A stretch of 64,000 nt of DNA from Pleodorina starrii (GCA_030267565.1 BRXU01000015.1:372001-436000), one strand, 5' to 3'. Positions 33,755-45,358 are shown, counted from the stretch's first letter. Notes: generated by a model not told the origin, from the letters alone. Made by a program: numbers and translations.

Positions 33755-33935
33755 GGTAAACTGTGCCGAGAAAACTTTGGTCTAAGGTGCCTACGCCAGT
33801 GGAAAAAAACTTCCGGATTGCGTCAGCTTTGTTTGGTTCCGGAGCTGTGATGGGCCAACAAGAAAGCACAGTAGCTCACCCATCCTAGCTCAAAGATTCA
33901 CATTGTGGCAATCCACGTGTACATACAATCAAGCA
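33755..33935. promoter_or_regulatory. 181-bp bidirectional promoter, M3 peptidase / SRPBCC-J
   Basis: The two ATG codons of the divergent genes are only 181 bp apart. The spacer therefore has to hold both 5' UTRs and both transcription starts, unless transcription starts inside the neighbouring gene. It is AT-richer than the flanking exons. Such close spacing suggests co-regulation, but this is inference. Confidence 0.55.
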
Positions 33936-36900
33936 ATGCAAGCCTGTTTCTCTGGGCGAAGCGCGCCTGCTGCGGCGAGGGGACGCTCAGGCAGGAGCGC
34001 CACTGTTTTCGTCGTCTGCAAGCAATATGATGCCTCAGTGAGGTAAGGCAATCTAAAGGAAATTCCATCCATGGGCAAAGGTCAAGCCGCACGCTCTCCC
34101 CGCCCCATTCAAACTTAAAGGGTCAAGGGCTCTGTCAAGCGAGTCTTCAAGTATGCGGCAGACTTCGAACACCTGCCTGAATGGTACCCAGGTAAGAATT
34201 ACTCGTCAAGGTACCGGTACCCGACCAAGGCGCGCTCAAACTACCCTCGACTTTTGGGACCAACCGCGCAGGCGTAACTTCGGTGATTAGGACGCGCGGC
34301 GAGGGCATCAATCTCAAGAACACTTACACAGTCGAGCGCACGATTATGAAAATGAACCACAGCTCCCAGTAAGTCGGTGCGAAGGTTAATGCTGCCTTGG
34401 CCCGGCTCAATCCTGTCCCTGTCCTGACCCTGAGGGGGTGCAATTCGCCGGAATTTTTCAGGTATGAAGTAATTGACGTTGCGCCGGGGCGAAAAGTGGT
34501 ATACAGCGCTCAAAGCCCGATACACACCGCTGTTCACCAGCTGTACTTCATGGAGGACCCCACGGTGAGCTGGAGGGATGCGGGGCCGGGGTCCTGGGGG
34601 GTTGGGCTGGAGGGGGAACGCCGCGCCACATGGATTGCAAGGGTCTAACGCAGGGACGGCGCTTACATGCTCCACACGCCGTACACGCCCATGGGTACCC
34701 GGGACGAGCTGAACCCTGCATGCAATGGCTAGGAGCCGGCGTCGCTGAAAGAGCAGGGCCGGCAACCAGCAACTTTTATGAACCTATGCTGCCTCTCCCT
34801 GCGCCTGTGGAATAGTGGTTACAGCTTTCGGGTTGCTGGCACACCTGGGACCTGGCACGCTACCACGCCCGGGCGGACTGACTGGGCTTTCCAGCAGCGT
34901 CACGCCTTGCTGTGACAATCCCCGCATCGGCCCTCCTTTCAGGATCGCAACTACACGAACGTGCGGTACATAAAGAAGATCCAGCTGCGGAGCCTTGCGG
35001 GCGCGCTGCAGCCCCTCGTGGCGGGTAAGGGTTGGGGCTTGGGGGACCAATCTGGGATCTGGGATATGACAGCCGCGGTCCGGAGGAGGATGGGGCGCGA
35101 TATGCGGAGCTGCCGCTCGGGCCGCCAACTGGCCCACCCTACGCACCAATAGAGCCGCTGAGATACCGGTCCCTGGGGCCATTCCACACTCAGTCCTTTG
35201 GTCCGGGGTGCTGTGTGCAACTCCCTAAGGCCACTGTCCGCTGACGAAATTGCTTCGCTCATGGGGGTGCCGTTTGCAGGTGCCTTGAGTAAAATCCCCG
35301 AGGAGGGCCTCAACAACCTCGCCAAGCTACTGATCAGCCCGGACACGCCCCTGAGCAAAATCACGGTAAGGCTCGCGGCCCCGGCCCCCCGGCAGGTCCC
35401 GACGCCGCCGGTGCCTGCTCGGTGCTCCCTTGCCTGGCCTTGCGCTCCTGTTTCTGTTCAAAGCCGTGCTGCTCGTGCTCCAGGCTCGGGTTCCGTGGGA
35501 TGTGCCAATGCGTCAAACCGGCAATGTGGAGGCATGACGTGGTAGCCGTCCCGCGTGGGGCACGTCGAAATCGATGCATCAGTTCCTTTGCAGACACCGC
35601 GCCTTCAAGGGGGTCGATCCACGTGAAACCCACAGCGAACACCTGGCTCCTTGCTTTCCTCTTGTAAGGCTCGCACGCGTTGCACCCCCTCATGCCGCGC
35701 ATTATTGTGCCCCGCCTGGTATCCCGCTTTCCCTCCGTCCAGCTGGACCCGGAGGACGAGGAGGAGGAGATCCGGGCAGCCAAGCCAGCAGCGAGCTGGT
35801 CCTGGCAGTCCGTATGGGACGGTGGGTGGGGCGCTGGTTCTAGACTTCACCTCGCCTTCAGTACTTGCTCCTTTGAAAGTGGGATTCGTGGCTTGATAAA
35901 GTGACGGGGGCCGTAAGAACCACACGGGAAGGAGGTGTGAGGCGTCCTGGCTTGAAGCACCGGCGGCTTGTTGGCGCAGCAAACGGACACAACTCACTCC
36001 TGTGCTCCCTTTTTCCGCCCACACGCGCGACCGTGACGGCATGCCGGCCACTGGCGCCGATGCACAGCTGGCGACCTGTGTTATTCGGGCTATATTACCC
36101 TTTGCGCACTATGCCCAGGCCGCCACGTGTGTGTCACTCCCATTCCTGTTTCCGCACTGTTCCTACTGCTCTGTTCCCCCTTGTTCCTTCACGCCAGGTC
36201 TGGGCCTGGGCTCCATCTCCAACGGCTCCTCCGCCCCCTCCTCGACGCGGGGGGCCGCCGTCGTGGACACGCTCGGGTACTACGCCATTCTGGGACTGGA
36301 TGTCCGGCGAGTGGCGCAGTACGGCCCGGACGACATCAAGGCGGCGTACCGCGCCCGCGCCATGGAGATGCACCCCGACAAGGTGCGCTGCAGCGCCATC
36401 AGCGGCAGCTGTGACCCTGTGAGGCGTACAGCCTCACCCGCCACCGTCCCCGTCCGGGAGGGTGGCGGCGGCCGGGAGACCGTAGTGGCCCTTGACCGCC
36501 GTGGGGCAGCATCTGTTACGTCGCCTTAGTCTCTGGGGTCTTTCCACACACGCATACATTTTCAGGGTCGCTAGCAGCGTGCCGTACCCACTTTCAGGCC
36601 TGTATGATAGGTAAACACTCACATGCGCAGGCTTGTTGGGGCTTGGCCTGACCGACTGACTGCCTGACACACTGGTTCCATGCACAGGTCTCTGTGGACG
36701 ACAGCGCGGCGCAGCAGTCGGCGACGCTCAAGTTCCAGAGGCTTCAGAAGGTGTGGGGCGGGGCGGGGCTTGATTCGGGGCGCATCCTGCGTGTCCAGCC
36801 TTTCAGTATCTGGTGTTTTGTGCACTCCCTTCCTTCGGGTCTGCTACTCGTTTCTCCGCCTCGATTTGTCATCCAGCCGGTCCTATTCTAGGCCACTACT

Positions 36901-37020
36901 ATTATTACTGAACCCTCTACTGTTGGCACCGGCACCTCGCAGGCATACAACGTGCTAAAAAATCCGGAGCACAAGCGCTTGTACGACTCGGGTAACCTCG
37001 TGGAAGAGCTTGTGCAGTAG
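33936..37020 (+). CDS. SRPBCC (polyketide cyclase-like) - J-domain fusion protein
   Basis: Ten exons are 33936-34042, 34121-34191, 34272-34368, 34462-34564, 34943-35024, 35280-35365, 35743-35821, 36198-36382, 36688-36750 and 36943-37020. All phases agree, giving about 316 residues. The ATG at 33936 opens an Arg/Ala/Ser-rich segment (MQACFSGRSAPAAARGRSGR) resembling an organelle transit peptide. Residues about 28-165 look like an SRPBCC/START-type lipid-binding domain, with KQYDASVRVKGSVKRVFKYA then ADFEHLPEWYPG and later YEVIDVAPGRKVVYSAQSPI. An acidic linker (LDPEDEEEEIR) follows. The C-terminal J-domain (about 232-305) has YYAILGLDV, helix II with the HPD motif (AAYRARAMEMHPDK), and AYNVLKNPEHKRLYD. 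J-domains recruit Hsp70. What the SRPBCC part binds cannot be read from sequence. The weakest junction is the acceptor of exon 2 (TTAAAG). Confidence 0.82.
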
Positions 37021-38296
37021 TGCACGGTGGTGACCGCGACGCAGTAGCGTACAGTAGTAATCGCGATGCCTGAACACGACACGGCGGAGTTAGAGCTGGG
37101 CGAGGCTACAGGGGCTTGTGCCGCAGGGTATTGCAGCAGGGCAGGGCACGCACACCCTGGCGAGAACTGTATCAGGCCCATCATCCGGACAGGCTCTTGC
37201 CTCGCAAGGCCGTGGCAGCCGCGGGGGATTCGGCTGGCTGGGTAGATAAGAGTACAGAAGGGAAGGGACGAGGGAGATATGGATGGCTACCCCGGGGTGT
37301 CTGGCAGCGCGTTGAGGGGTCCGCTGTTTGTGATGCTTGGAGGGCGGTCCGATATGGACGGTCCCCAGCGGCAGGTAGCGCGTTTTTGATGGATGGTAGT
37401 TGAGGATATTATGTGGAAAGTTGATCTCAAAGCGATCCGCCGGCTTTACATGGTGTTAGGACATGCACACGGCATGTATTGACGACGGCAATATGACGTT
37501 CGGAGGGGCTCATTAGTTTTATTGTGTTTTACTGAATCCGCTGTGAAGGCCGTGATTAGCCAGGCCACTTGACGGACCGACACGACGCGACGTGCGGACG
37601 CGAGTGACGCAAAGCGATGCCATGATGGGGTTTTCGACGCTCGCCTTGTGGTTCCGGGACTCATTGTGACTGTGCATGGTGATACCGTACTCCCAACTGA
37701 GTACGTGAGTTGGCACAATGCCTTTGGTCGTTTTCTACGTTAGTTCTGGACGGAGTGCGCTGCGCGTGTCAAAGCGATGTGTTGAAGTACATTATGGCGG
37801 GCGTCTACTCGAGCGTGTTGCTGCCGAAAGGGAGCACTATTGCAGCTGCATGCTTTGGAATTTCATAAGACGGGGAGACGTTGCCGTATCGCGGGTTGTT
37901 TTGGAGACGGGTACATAAAGCTTTGTGGTTGATTAGAGAGAAGAGTTGAAGAGTTTGACAGACGCGAGGCGTTTGTAACGCGCGACGATTCACCCCAGAT
38001 GCAGGAAAAGCGACGGACAGCCACTGACGTGGCTGACGTGGTACGATTGGTTGCCCCAGCCTTTACCCTGGCCAGCTCAGCAACATGTTTACAAAATACT
38101 CCCTCCTCAGTATAAAGCGGGATATAACAATATTTGCAGTAGGACATGGTGTGCGTCTAAAAGATACAAGAGAGCAAGGCTGCGGTGTGCTGACTTGTGT
38201 AAAATGGGCGTATGCTAGGACTTGCAAAGAGCTTAGAAGCCAATATAAGTAGTTATTTGACAGGGAATGTGCGTGTCGACTCCGCCTGTGCGAGGA
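37021..38296. other. Spacer between the two J-protein genes
   Basis: This 1.28-kb stretch has no supported gene. It should carry the 3' UTR of the SRPBCC-J gene and the promoter of the downstream J-protein gene. The first TGTAA on the plus strand that I found is at 37974, which would imply a long 3' UTR. Confidence 0.4.
37974..37978 (+). terminator. Candidate TGTAA polyadenylation signal, SRPBCC-J
   Basis: This TGTAA lies about 950 bases after the stop codon. The distance is long, so the assignment is tentative. Confidence 0.3.
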
Positions 38297-39751
38297 ATGG
38301 GGCCAACGAACAGAGCACCGTGTGCGACGGCGACAAATTATTACGACGTGCTCGGGGTGTCATTAAAGGTGAATATGCTTTGCATTTAGCTATGTGCTAT
38401 CCGCTGCCAGACTTGAAAGTGTCTGTCTAGGACGCCCGTATGACCGCGGCGCTCCAACACGTTTTTGCCTGCAGGCGACAACCGAGGAGATACGGATAGC
38501 TTACTTGAAGCTGGCACGGGTAGGTGATCGAAAATGCCAAGATACGGGTGCAGCGGGCAGCCTGGGGCCCATGGGGCTATCAACGCCTTGCAAGAAACGG
38601 ATTAGTCCTGATTGTTTGCCTCGAAGACGATTTAAGGTTGGCCGAACGAAGTACTTGATCGCCCTTCGGCCAGCTTGTTAGGCAACGTACTGCCTGGTGC
38701 ATCCGTTGCGCGCATAACGGACGGTGCGCAGCTGTCCGCGGGCTTGGGCTGGTAGTATTAGGCACGGCTGCTTACGTAACGTGTAGGTTGGAGGCGCGCT
38801 GTCCCCGCGTCCCCTCCGCCAGGTACGGTACGCCCTCTTGACCTGCAAACACGCCCTTTGGCCCGCTGCAGTTATGGCACCCGGACCGACATGGCAACGC
38901 GGAGTATGCAAAGCAGACGTTCCAAGCAATCCAAAGCGCATATGAGGGTAAGGTGGCCGCACTTGCGTTTATCCACCGTGGATTAGGCCCACGGCACTAT
39001 CGAGACCTAGACGCGCTTCCAGCTCCGCCTGTAAACCCTTGACAGCTCAGACTCTTGTGGTGGGCACTCGTGTCGTGTGACATCCCTACGCGAACTGCCG
39101 GCTTGGGTTGCTGCGTTTCTGCAGTGCTGTCCGACGAACGGCGGCGAGCAGACTACGACCTGCAGTGGTTGCAATTCCTGGATGTCGAGGTAGGGCCGGG
39201 TGGATGTGGCATGTCCGCATGTGGGTATCACGACTCCGAACGATCCAAGGGAAGCGACCTGGAATGCCCGCCCGGCATTGAGCTGCGGCATGTTGTGTGG
39301 AGTCGTCGCCATGACTCCCGTGGTCCCCTTAATCCAGGAGCGGCTCGTGCCTGTATCACGCCAGGTCACGGCATGCTGGGAACCTGCGTCAAAAATACCC
39401 TTCCTCTGGCTCTTGCTCATGCCCCCCAAAACGGGGATGTGCTGTCGGTGTGACCCTCTCAGCCCCGATCCATGCACACTGACGTTGTTCGGCGGTTCGG
39501 CCCTCCAAGCGGAACCGCGCCGCCGCCTCTTCCGGCATGCTCCCCGCGTGGCGTCTTCTAACGGAAGTGCCGCTGCCCCCACTCTGCAGGACTACCTGGA
39601 CCGGTTCAAGGAGTTCATACTGACCGCCAACGGCCTGGGGATGGCGGTCGGCAGCCAGGCGTACTGCTCCGAGCAGGGCGGTGGGGCGCTGGGCGACGGC
39701 GAGCGGGGCCCGCGGGTGGCGGTCCGCCAACCGCCCATCAAAGCTGCATAA
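38297..39751 (+). CDS. Small J-domain (DnaJ-like) protein
   Basis: This is a J-domain co-chaperone that should stimulate an Hsp70. Five exons are 38297-38368, 38475-38519, 38872-38947, 39125-39189 and 39590-39751, encoding about 139 residues. The J-domain is nearly the whole first half, with NYYDVLGVSLKATTEEIRIA, then YLKLARLWHPDRHGN (HPD motif) and FQAIQSAYEVLSDERRRADY. A short helical stretch (LQWLQFLDVEDYLDRFKEFI) and a Gly/Arg tail follow. There is no G/F region, no CXXCXGXG zinc domain and no substrate-binding domain, so it is a class III (type C) J-protein. It lies 1.28 kb downstream of the SRPBCC-J gene in the same orientation. The two J-domains are clearly different, so a recent tandem duplication is unlikely. 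Confidence 0.88.
38966..38990 (+). repeat. Degenerate copy of the TTATCCAC...TAGGCC motif
   Basis: TTTATCCACCGTGGATTAGG in intron 3 of the small J-protein gene resembles the dispersed motif of PRP18 intron 6, but its centre is a palindrome (TCCACCGTGGA). Confidence 0.4.
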
Positions 39752-41928
39752 GAGCGAGCCGCCGTAGCAGGCGGACCAGGCGCTCTGAAGTAGGCATGTG
39801 TTGCGCTGTGCGGAGTGATATGTCCATATGCGGCGTCGCTTTTGACGTCAGCTAGAACGTGCGCGAGAGGGCAGAGACAGACGAGAGCGGTTGTGCGAGA
39901 GGACTTGAGGCTGCACAGTGTACGGCGTTGGATGACGCGGGCAGCTTACTGGAGCTAGCGGTTGTGTGGGCCCAGTGATGTGACGCCCGGCATGCCCCGC
40001 GTGGGACACGAGGGCCTTTGCGCTTGAAGCTAGGCGTTGCTAGGGGGGACGAGGTGCGCGCGGGGCCGGTGCACAGCTTTTTTCCTCACTCCCGCGGTGC
40101 GTTTTCTTCTGCCGGCCGTTGGGTTAACCCTAGTACAGTACATATGAGAGAGGCATCGAGTTGCGTGGCAGCGGCGGGGCGCCCCCCGAGCCGAACGGAC
40201 AGCTCGACCTGATTTGGTGCTGCGTCGGACGGGTGCGGCTGCAAGCGGAGAGCGAGCACCAGCAGTCTTGTAGAGGCGGGGCGGGACCGCCCTAAGCGCT
40301 GGGGCCGATAGTGTTGGTGTGCTAGGGGAGTGCGGGTTCGTGCTTGCACGACGCCACTTTTGTACTCGGACAAACGTACGCTAGGCGGTTGGTATCTGCG
40401 ATTTTGACGCACGGGCCCACAGCTGGTCTGAGGGCTCTCGCCTGCCTGGTCTGGGGGTTGAATTGGGCCTGGGCGCCCTCTTGGACGGCATGCTGTGTGC
40501 GTTGTGTGTGTGTGTGTGTTGTGGCCAGAGCCGCTCGCGGTCGGTGTGCCATGTTTGCACGACAAGAGCGGCTCCCTACGAGGTGGCCTTTGACGGCGGA
40601 GCGAGCCGAGGGCCATTCTTTTGAGTGCACGATGTTACCTTAGCGGAAAGGGTTGCGTTAGAGCTCGAGCGTTTTGAGTTGGCAGGGCGCTCCATATGTA
40701 TGCCGTCTACATCGCTGCATGTGACTGCATTCCTGGCTCTTGCTGGTGCTGTTGTGCGTCTGTCTGTTTTCAAGTGCGGCACTGCGCCGCTGATGCGTGT
40801 GGTTTCCGCCTCATCCAGGTTGAGGGGGTTTTGTACGTCTAGTAGGAAGGGAGCCGGTGTTTTGGAGGGGGGGGCCAGGTAGGACTGGTTTTGTATCACA
40901 GCGGGTACGGTGTGCGGTTTCTGTGTTTTCGTTTGGGTCGTGGGTTGCGCTGCTGTTTCTCTCGTTGATAGCTGAGTTGAGAGCTTGCGTTCCGGCAGCC
41001 AAGCCTCAATTTCATGTCCGTGTCGCCGCATTCCTCGAAGGATGACCTTGAACCGGTTGGTTATGCTTTTCTCTTGACGACGACGCCCGGCCTGTCTGTC
41101 GCGCTGTCAGCGACTGTAGCCGTAGCAGCTAGGCTGCTGAACAGGCCCGTCTATCTTGTAACAACAGAGCGTGTGACAAAGATCGATGCCGGCTGTTGAC
41201 GGCCGTATGTTCCAGAAGTAAAGGGGGACACTCCCGTCGACCGTGCAGGTTTCTGACAGGGACAAATGGACAAAGTGTTGTGGACTGCTATGGACCTGTC
41301 GTACGCCTGCGTGGCCGCCCCGCAGGCGTACGACAGAGGCATGTCAAGTTTGTATACACACCGATTCAGCTGTTGCACTCATAACGACTTTTATATAAAA
41401 TATGTTTCTCTATTATAGTTGAAGGCCGAACGTGGTATTTGTTGACATTTTTCACTTGCAGGCCTTGTGGCCTAGCTCTCCGCTCCGGGCGCATTCTGCA
41501 AGAAGGCAAGTAGGCAACTCATATAGTCTGTAGTCTTACGCTCATACGCAGAGAAAAGACCACGGGCAGCTGGAATTCGACAGCTGAATTAAGGAATACC
41601 CGTGGGGTGGGGATGCTGAGTGGACAGTCCCCTGACAGTCAGCCAGCCGGAATCAAGCTCATTTGCCGTACCGTACGGCAAAACTCTGACAGTCAAGGTG
41701 ATAGATGTCATCGTGGAGCACGCATACGTACTGCAGTTTCTTAGGCCAGTTCTGACACAGAGCAGTGTGCTGTGGGGACGCATAAAAATTGTTTCATTGT
41801 CTCAACCTACCGTATTCAAAACAATTACAGAAAGGTTCCGTTACATTTTCCATATCTTCCTACTAAGACACGCATTTAGCAAAACTAGCCTCTCTACCCT
41901 GAGTTCAGTATTTCTCAATAGATTGACA
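39752..41928. other. Spacer between J-protein and C2-protein genes
   Basis: This 2.2-kb stretch contains no supported gene. It includes a TG run at about 40505-40520, a perfect hairpin at 41296-41336, and an AT-rich segment (about 41380-41920) upstream of the C2-protein start that probably holds its promoter and 5' UTR. Confidence 0.45.
41296..41336. repeat. Perfect 16-bp inverted repeat with 9-nt loop
   Basis: CTGTCGTACGCCTGCG at 41296-41311 is exactly complementary to CGCAGGCGTACGACAG at 41321-41336, with TGGCCGCCC between. Pairing does not extend beyond 16 bp. It lies in a spacer with no coding potential. Confidence 0.9.
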
Positions 41929-44411
41929 ATGGCGCTGACAGCCGGAGAGATGGCGATTACAGTCGAATATGCCAAGGACCTCAAGGACAAGGACTTGTAA
42001 GCATGTGAAGGAATAATGAAGAATGTGAAGAGCCAGGCGGGGTCAACATCCCGACTCCCGAGCAGGGTTGGGCCTTGGTTCTGCAACGGAACTTACCAGT
42101 CACATGTACAAATATGCCAGTTATGTCTTCGATAGCTCACCACATACGCAAACCCTTTGTGGACATTTCGTCCCTTTGCCCGTGTTTTGCCACCTTCCGA
42201 CCGCACGCGGCCCCACACAGCTTTGGCAAGCAGGATCCTTACTGCATAGTCAAAGTGGGCACTCAGCAGTACCGTACCCGCACTGCCGTCGGTAAGCTCT
42301 TGCGGCGGTGACGAGGCCTTTCGAAACTGCAAACTTCCAGCGCGCGCCTGACCGCTCGCCTCTTTGCCCGCACGCAATATTGGACCGCCAAATGCCAACA
42401 GACGGTGGCAAACGCCCGGTAAGTCTATAAATCCAATTCTGCAAAGTTATCTTTGATTTGGGTCGGTGACGTGGTGTTCGATAGGGAAGGCTGCGAGCTG
42501 GGAGCGAGTAGGAGAGTGCTTTGTAACACCCTCATGGCATTATGGCGTGAAGACGCAATGTGGGCAATGTGTCGCATGGTATCCCACGCCGTGCTTTGCC
42601 GCAACCCTGCGCTGCTGTTCTCAACTTCCAACAACGGTATCATCAACGTTGGGCATTGACCAAAACCCTGCTCCCCCGCCCTCTACCATGTAGGTGTGGA
42701 ACGAGGTGCGTGACCTTGCGCTCTCCCAATCAGATACCGCGTGGTTTGAACGGCTGGCATTCCTGGCTCTAGCTTCCCCGCCCAATCGAACTCTGAACCG
42801 TTCTAGCTTACCTGGCGGCACGCTGACACGTGCTTTTTTTGCTGTAGACATTCCGTTTCAACGTCATCAACGAGAATGATGCAGAGTTGGTACTCATGGA
42901 TAGCGACGTCGGGCACGATGACAGCCTGGGCTCCGCCCGGGTTTCCTTTGCACGGGTGAGTGGCGAGCCTGCGGAACGCTGCACAGGTTTCCTTCACTCG
43001 GATGAGTGCCGGACCTACAGCAGCCTAAAACATACACCCCTGTCGCTGGAGTGCGGGGCCCCATAACCGCTGCGCTGTGGCCACCCTTTTTCACCAACCG
43101 GACCGGCCGCCCCTTCACTTCATCTTACCTCACCTTCAGGCTCGCGAGCTGGGCAGGGACAACGTGCAGGCCCCCGTGTATATCAAACACGGCAAGCAGC
43201 ACGGCTTTGTGGCCGTGACTCTGGCCTTCACGCCGAACTCCTCCCTCAAGGTGCGCTGCTGGACGGGCGGCTGGTGCGGGGGTTGGGTGTCTGCAGGAGG
43301 TTATTTCGCTGGTTCCGAGGCCGCCAGGTGTCAGCACCCCACTTGGGTCTTGTCATGTGTGCGCCGCCCAGCCACCTCCGGACCTGTCCTGTGCGCGCGC
43401 TTTCTGTCTTGCAGGCGGGTTACGCGCCGTACCCGACGCAACCATACGCGCAGCCGTACGCCTACCACCCGCAGCAGGTTCCAGGTATGTGCGGCATTGA
43501 GGCCGTTTGCATGGAAACATATACGGCGCGTCCTCACTCATTTGGGCATCGGGGAGCCGCCGAGGCACTGCATGCCTCAGTGTGCTGCCAAGCTGGAGCC
43601 GTGCCGTAATCGGTTCTGGGTGGGGAAGGTCAGAGGGGACGGGTGTTCTGCAGCTGCGGGTGCAGTACTGGGGCGTCCGATCTGAGGATCTGAGGAATGA
43701 GCTTGAGAAGCACTTTGAATGGAGGCCGCCTTCGGCCCGGCCGCCGTGCTTGCAGGCTACGGTGCGCCTCCGCCCGCTTATGGGGCGCCGTACGGGGCGC
43801 CCCCGCCTGCGTATGGCGCCCCGCCGCCAGCGTATGGTGCACCGCCTCCTGCCTACGGAGCTCCGCCGCCAGCTTATGGCGCGCCTCCGCCGGCGTACGG
43901 CGCACCGCCGCCGGCCTATGGTGCGCCACCACCAGCGTACGGAGCGCCGCCCGGCGGCGCCGGCTACCCCACAGCCCCTCAACCAGGTTACCCGCCGCAG
44001 CAGCAGTACCCGCCGCAGCAGCAGTACGGCGCGCCACCGCCAGCTTACGGTAAGAACATTAGGAGGCTATACGTGCCTTGGGCGGGATGTTCGGACCTGG
44101 TTTCGACCCAGCCCCAGGATAAGCCGACCTCCTGCAGCTTGCTATGTCAGCCGGGCACAGCCGGGCTCGTTGTGCGTGGAATGTGCGGTACGCGTACAGT
44201 ACATGTGCTCTTTGGGTCGACAGACACCCGACTTCTATGGTTTTGTCCTGCTCACAAGATGCACCGCGCACGCGGCATCCTGGCATGCACGCCCGCATAC
44301 ACACTGACATTTGCACGCCCCTGCCGCCCCGTCCCATCGCTGCGTTCCCCCCTTGGGGCGGTTACAGGCGCACCGCCGCCGGCCGCGTACCCGGGCTACC
44401 CGCCCAGGTAA
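41929..44411 (+). CDS. C2-domain protein with YGAPPPA-repeat tail
   Basis: C2 domains bind membranes, often with calcium. Nine exons are 41929-41996, 42221-42291, 42402-42418, 42694-42705, 42848-42955, 43140-43250, 43415-43484, 43756-44049 and 44368-44411, encoding about 264 residues. The C2 domain (about 1-140) has [20 protein letters not shown], then YCIVKVG, GGKRPVWNETFRFNV and [19 protein letters not shown]. Asp residues in loops 1 and 3 fit calcium ligands. The rest is Tyr/Pro-rich, with about nine YGAPPPA units, then YPPQQQ and AYPGYPPR at the end. The layout recalls plant SRC2-type proteins (C2 followed by a GYPP-type tail), but orthology is not shown. Exons 3 (17 nt) and 4 (12 nt) are micro-exons, supported because they restore GGKRPVWNE in frame. 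Confidence 0.88.
43758..43950 (+). repeat. 21-bp coding repeats (YGAPPPA)
   Basis: Roughly eight 21-bp units in exon 8 of the C2-protein gene encode YGAPPPA, one of them shortened to YGAP. Third-position differences show that the units are not freshly copied. Confidence 0.85.
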
Positions 44412-44501
44412 TGAATGGAGCCGGCCGGCCGGTAGGCCAAACGGAGCTCCCCGCTGAGGGCTGGGGTCAAATCGCGGAGCGCCTGCAGGCGTGAAGGCCG
44501 G

Positions 44502-44763
44502 GGATTGTCTACCAACCCGGATGGGGGCCACGAGGCAGACGAGGCGTCTGAAGTGACGACCAACAAGAGCGTGATAATGGTTCCGTGATGATTGGGCCCC
44601 GTGCAGGTTCTCTTTCTTGCCCATCTATGCGCGGATTGTCTACCAACCCGGATGGGGGCCACGAGGCAGACGAGGCGTCTGAAGTGACGACCAACAAGAG
44701 CGTGATAATATTTCCGTGATGATTGGGCCCCGTGCAGGTTCTCTTTCTTGCCCATCTATGCGC
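44502..44763 (+). repeat. 131-bp tandem direct duplication
   Basis: Copy 1 (44502-44632) and copy 2 (44633-44763) abut exactly. The only differences I see are two adjacent bases (GATAATGG versus GATAATAT). The repeat begins 90 bases after the C2-protein stop and so lies in its 3' UTR. Confidence 0.95.
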
Positions 44764-45245
44764 ATGGGTGCATACGTGCCCGCGGTCGATGGTCGGACGG
44801 ACTGGGGCGCACGCTGGGTGGCTTTGCGGCAGTGAGCTTTGTGGGTTGTGTCGTTATAGTGTTGTGGGCGCCCGCGGCGCCGATTTGACGCCTTCGCTGC
44901 ACATCTGCCGCTCTCCTTGCCTTTTGCCTTGTACATACGCTGGAGAGGCCCTGACAGCGCATGCTGACGGGGCATCCCCCACCAGCGACACCGTTGCGTC
45001 GTCCCGTTCAGAGCGCGGGTCCTTTTCCGGCTTCATTCCGCCGCTTGCCAGCCAGCCATCCACGCATGTGCACGGCAATACACACACGTATGTGCACGGC
45101 GTCTACCGGACGCTCTTTGGCAGCCAAGGGTGCTGCTGCTGCTGCACCAGATGCATGCGGATACCGGACACGGTATCATGGAAGCAATGACATGCATTGC
45201 ATGCATTTTGTGTGACAGGAATGACCACACGCTCCTGATCGCGTT

Positions 45246-45358
45246 TGTAAGCCGACTGGTCAAGTAGTCGATCCCTCGCGCAACGCTCACGGCCATGTGC
45301 GGATCGGGGTGCACGACTGGGAAGACCAGGGGAGGCGGGATTCGGACCGAACATGTAA
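45246..45358 (+). terminator. Two TGTAA polyadenylation signals, C2-protein gene
   Basis: TGTAA occurs at 45246-45250 and at 45354-45358, about 835 and 945 bases after the stop. Either could end the C2-protein transcript. Confidence 0.4.
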
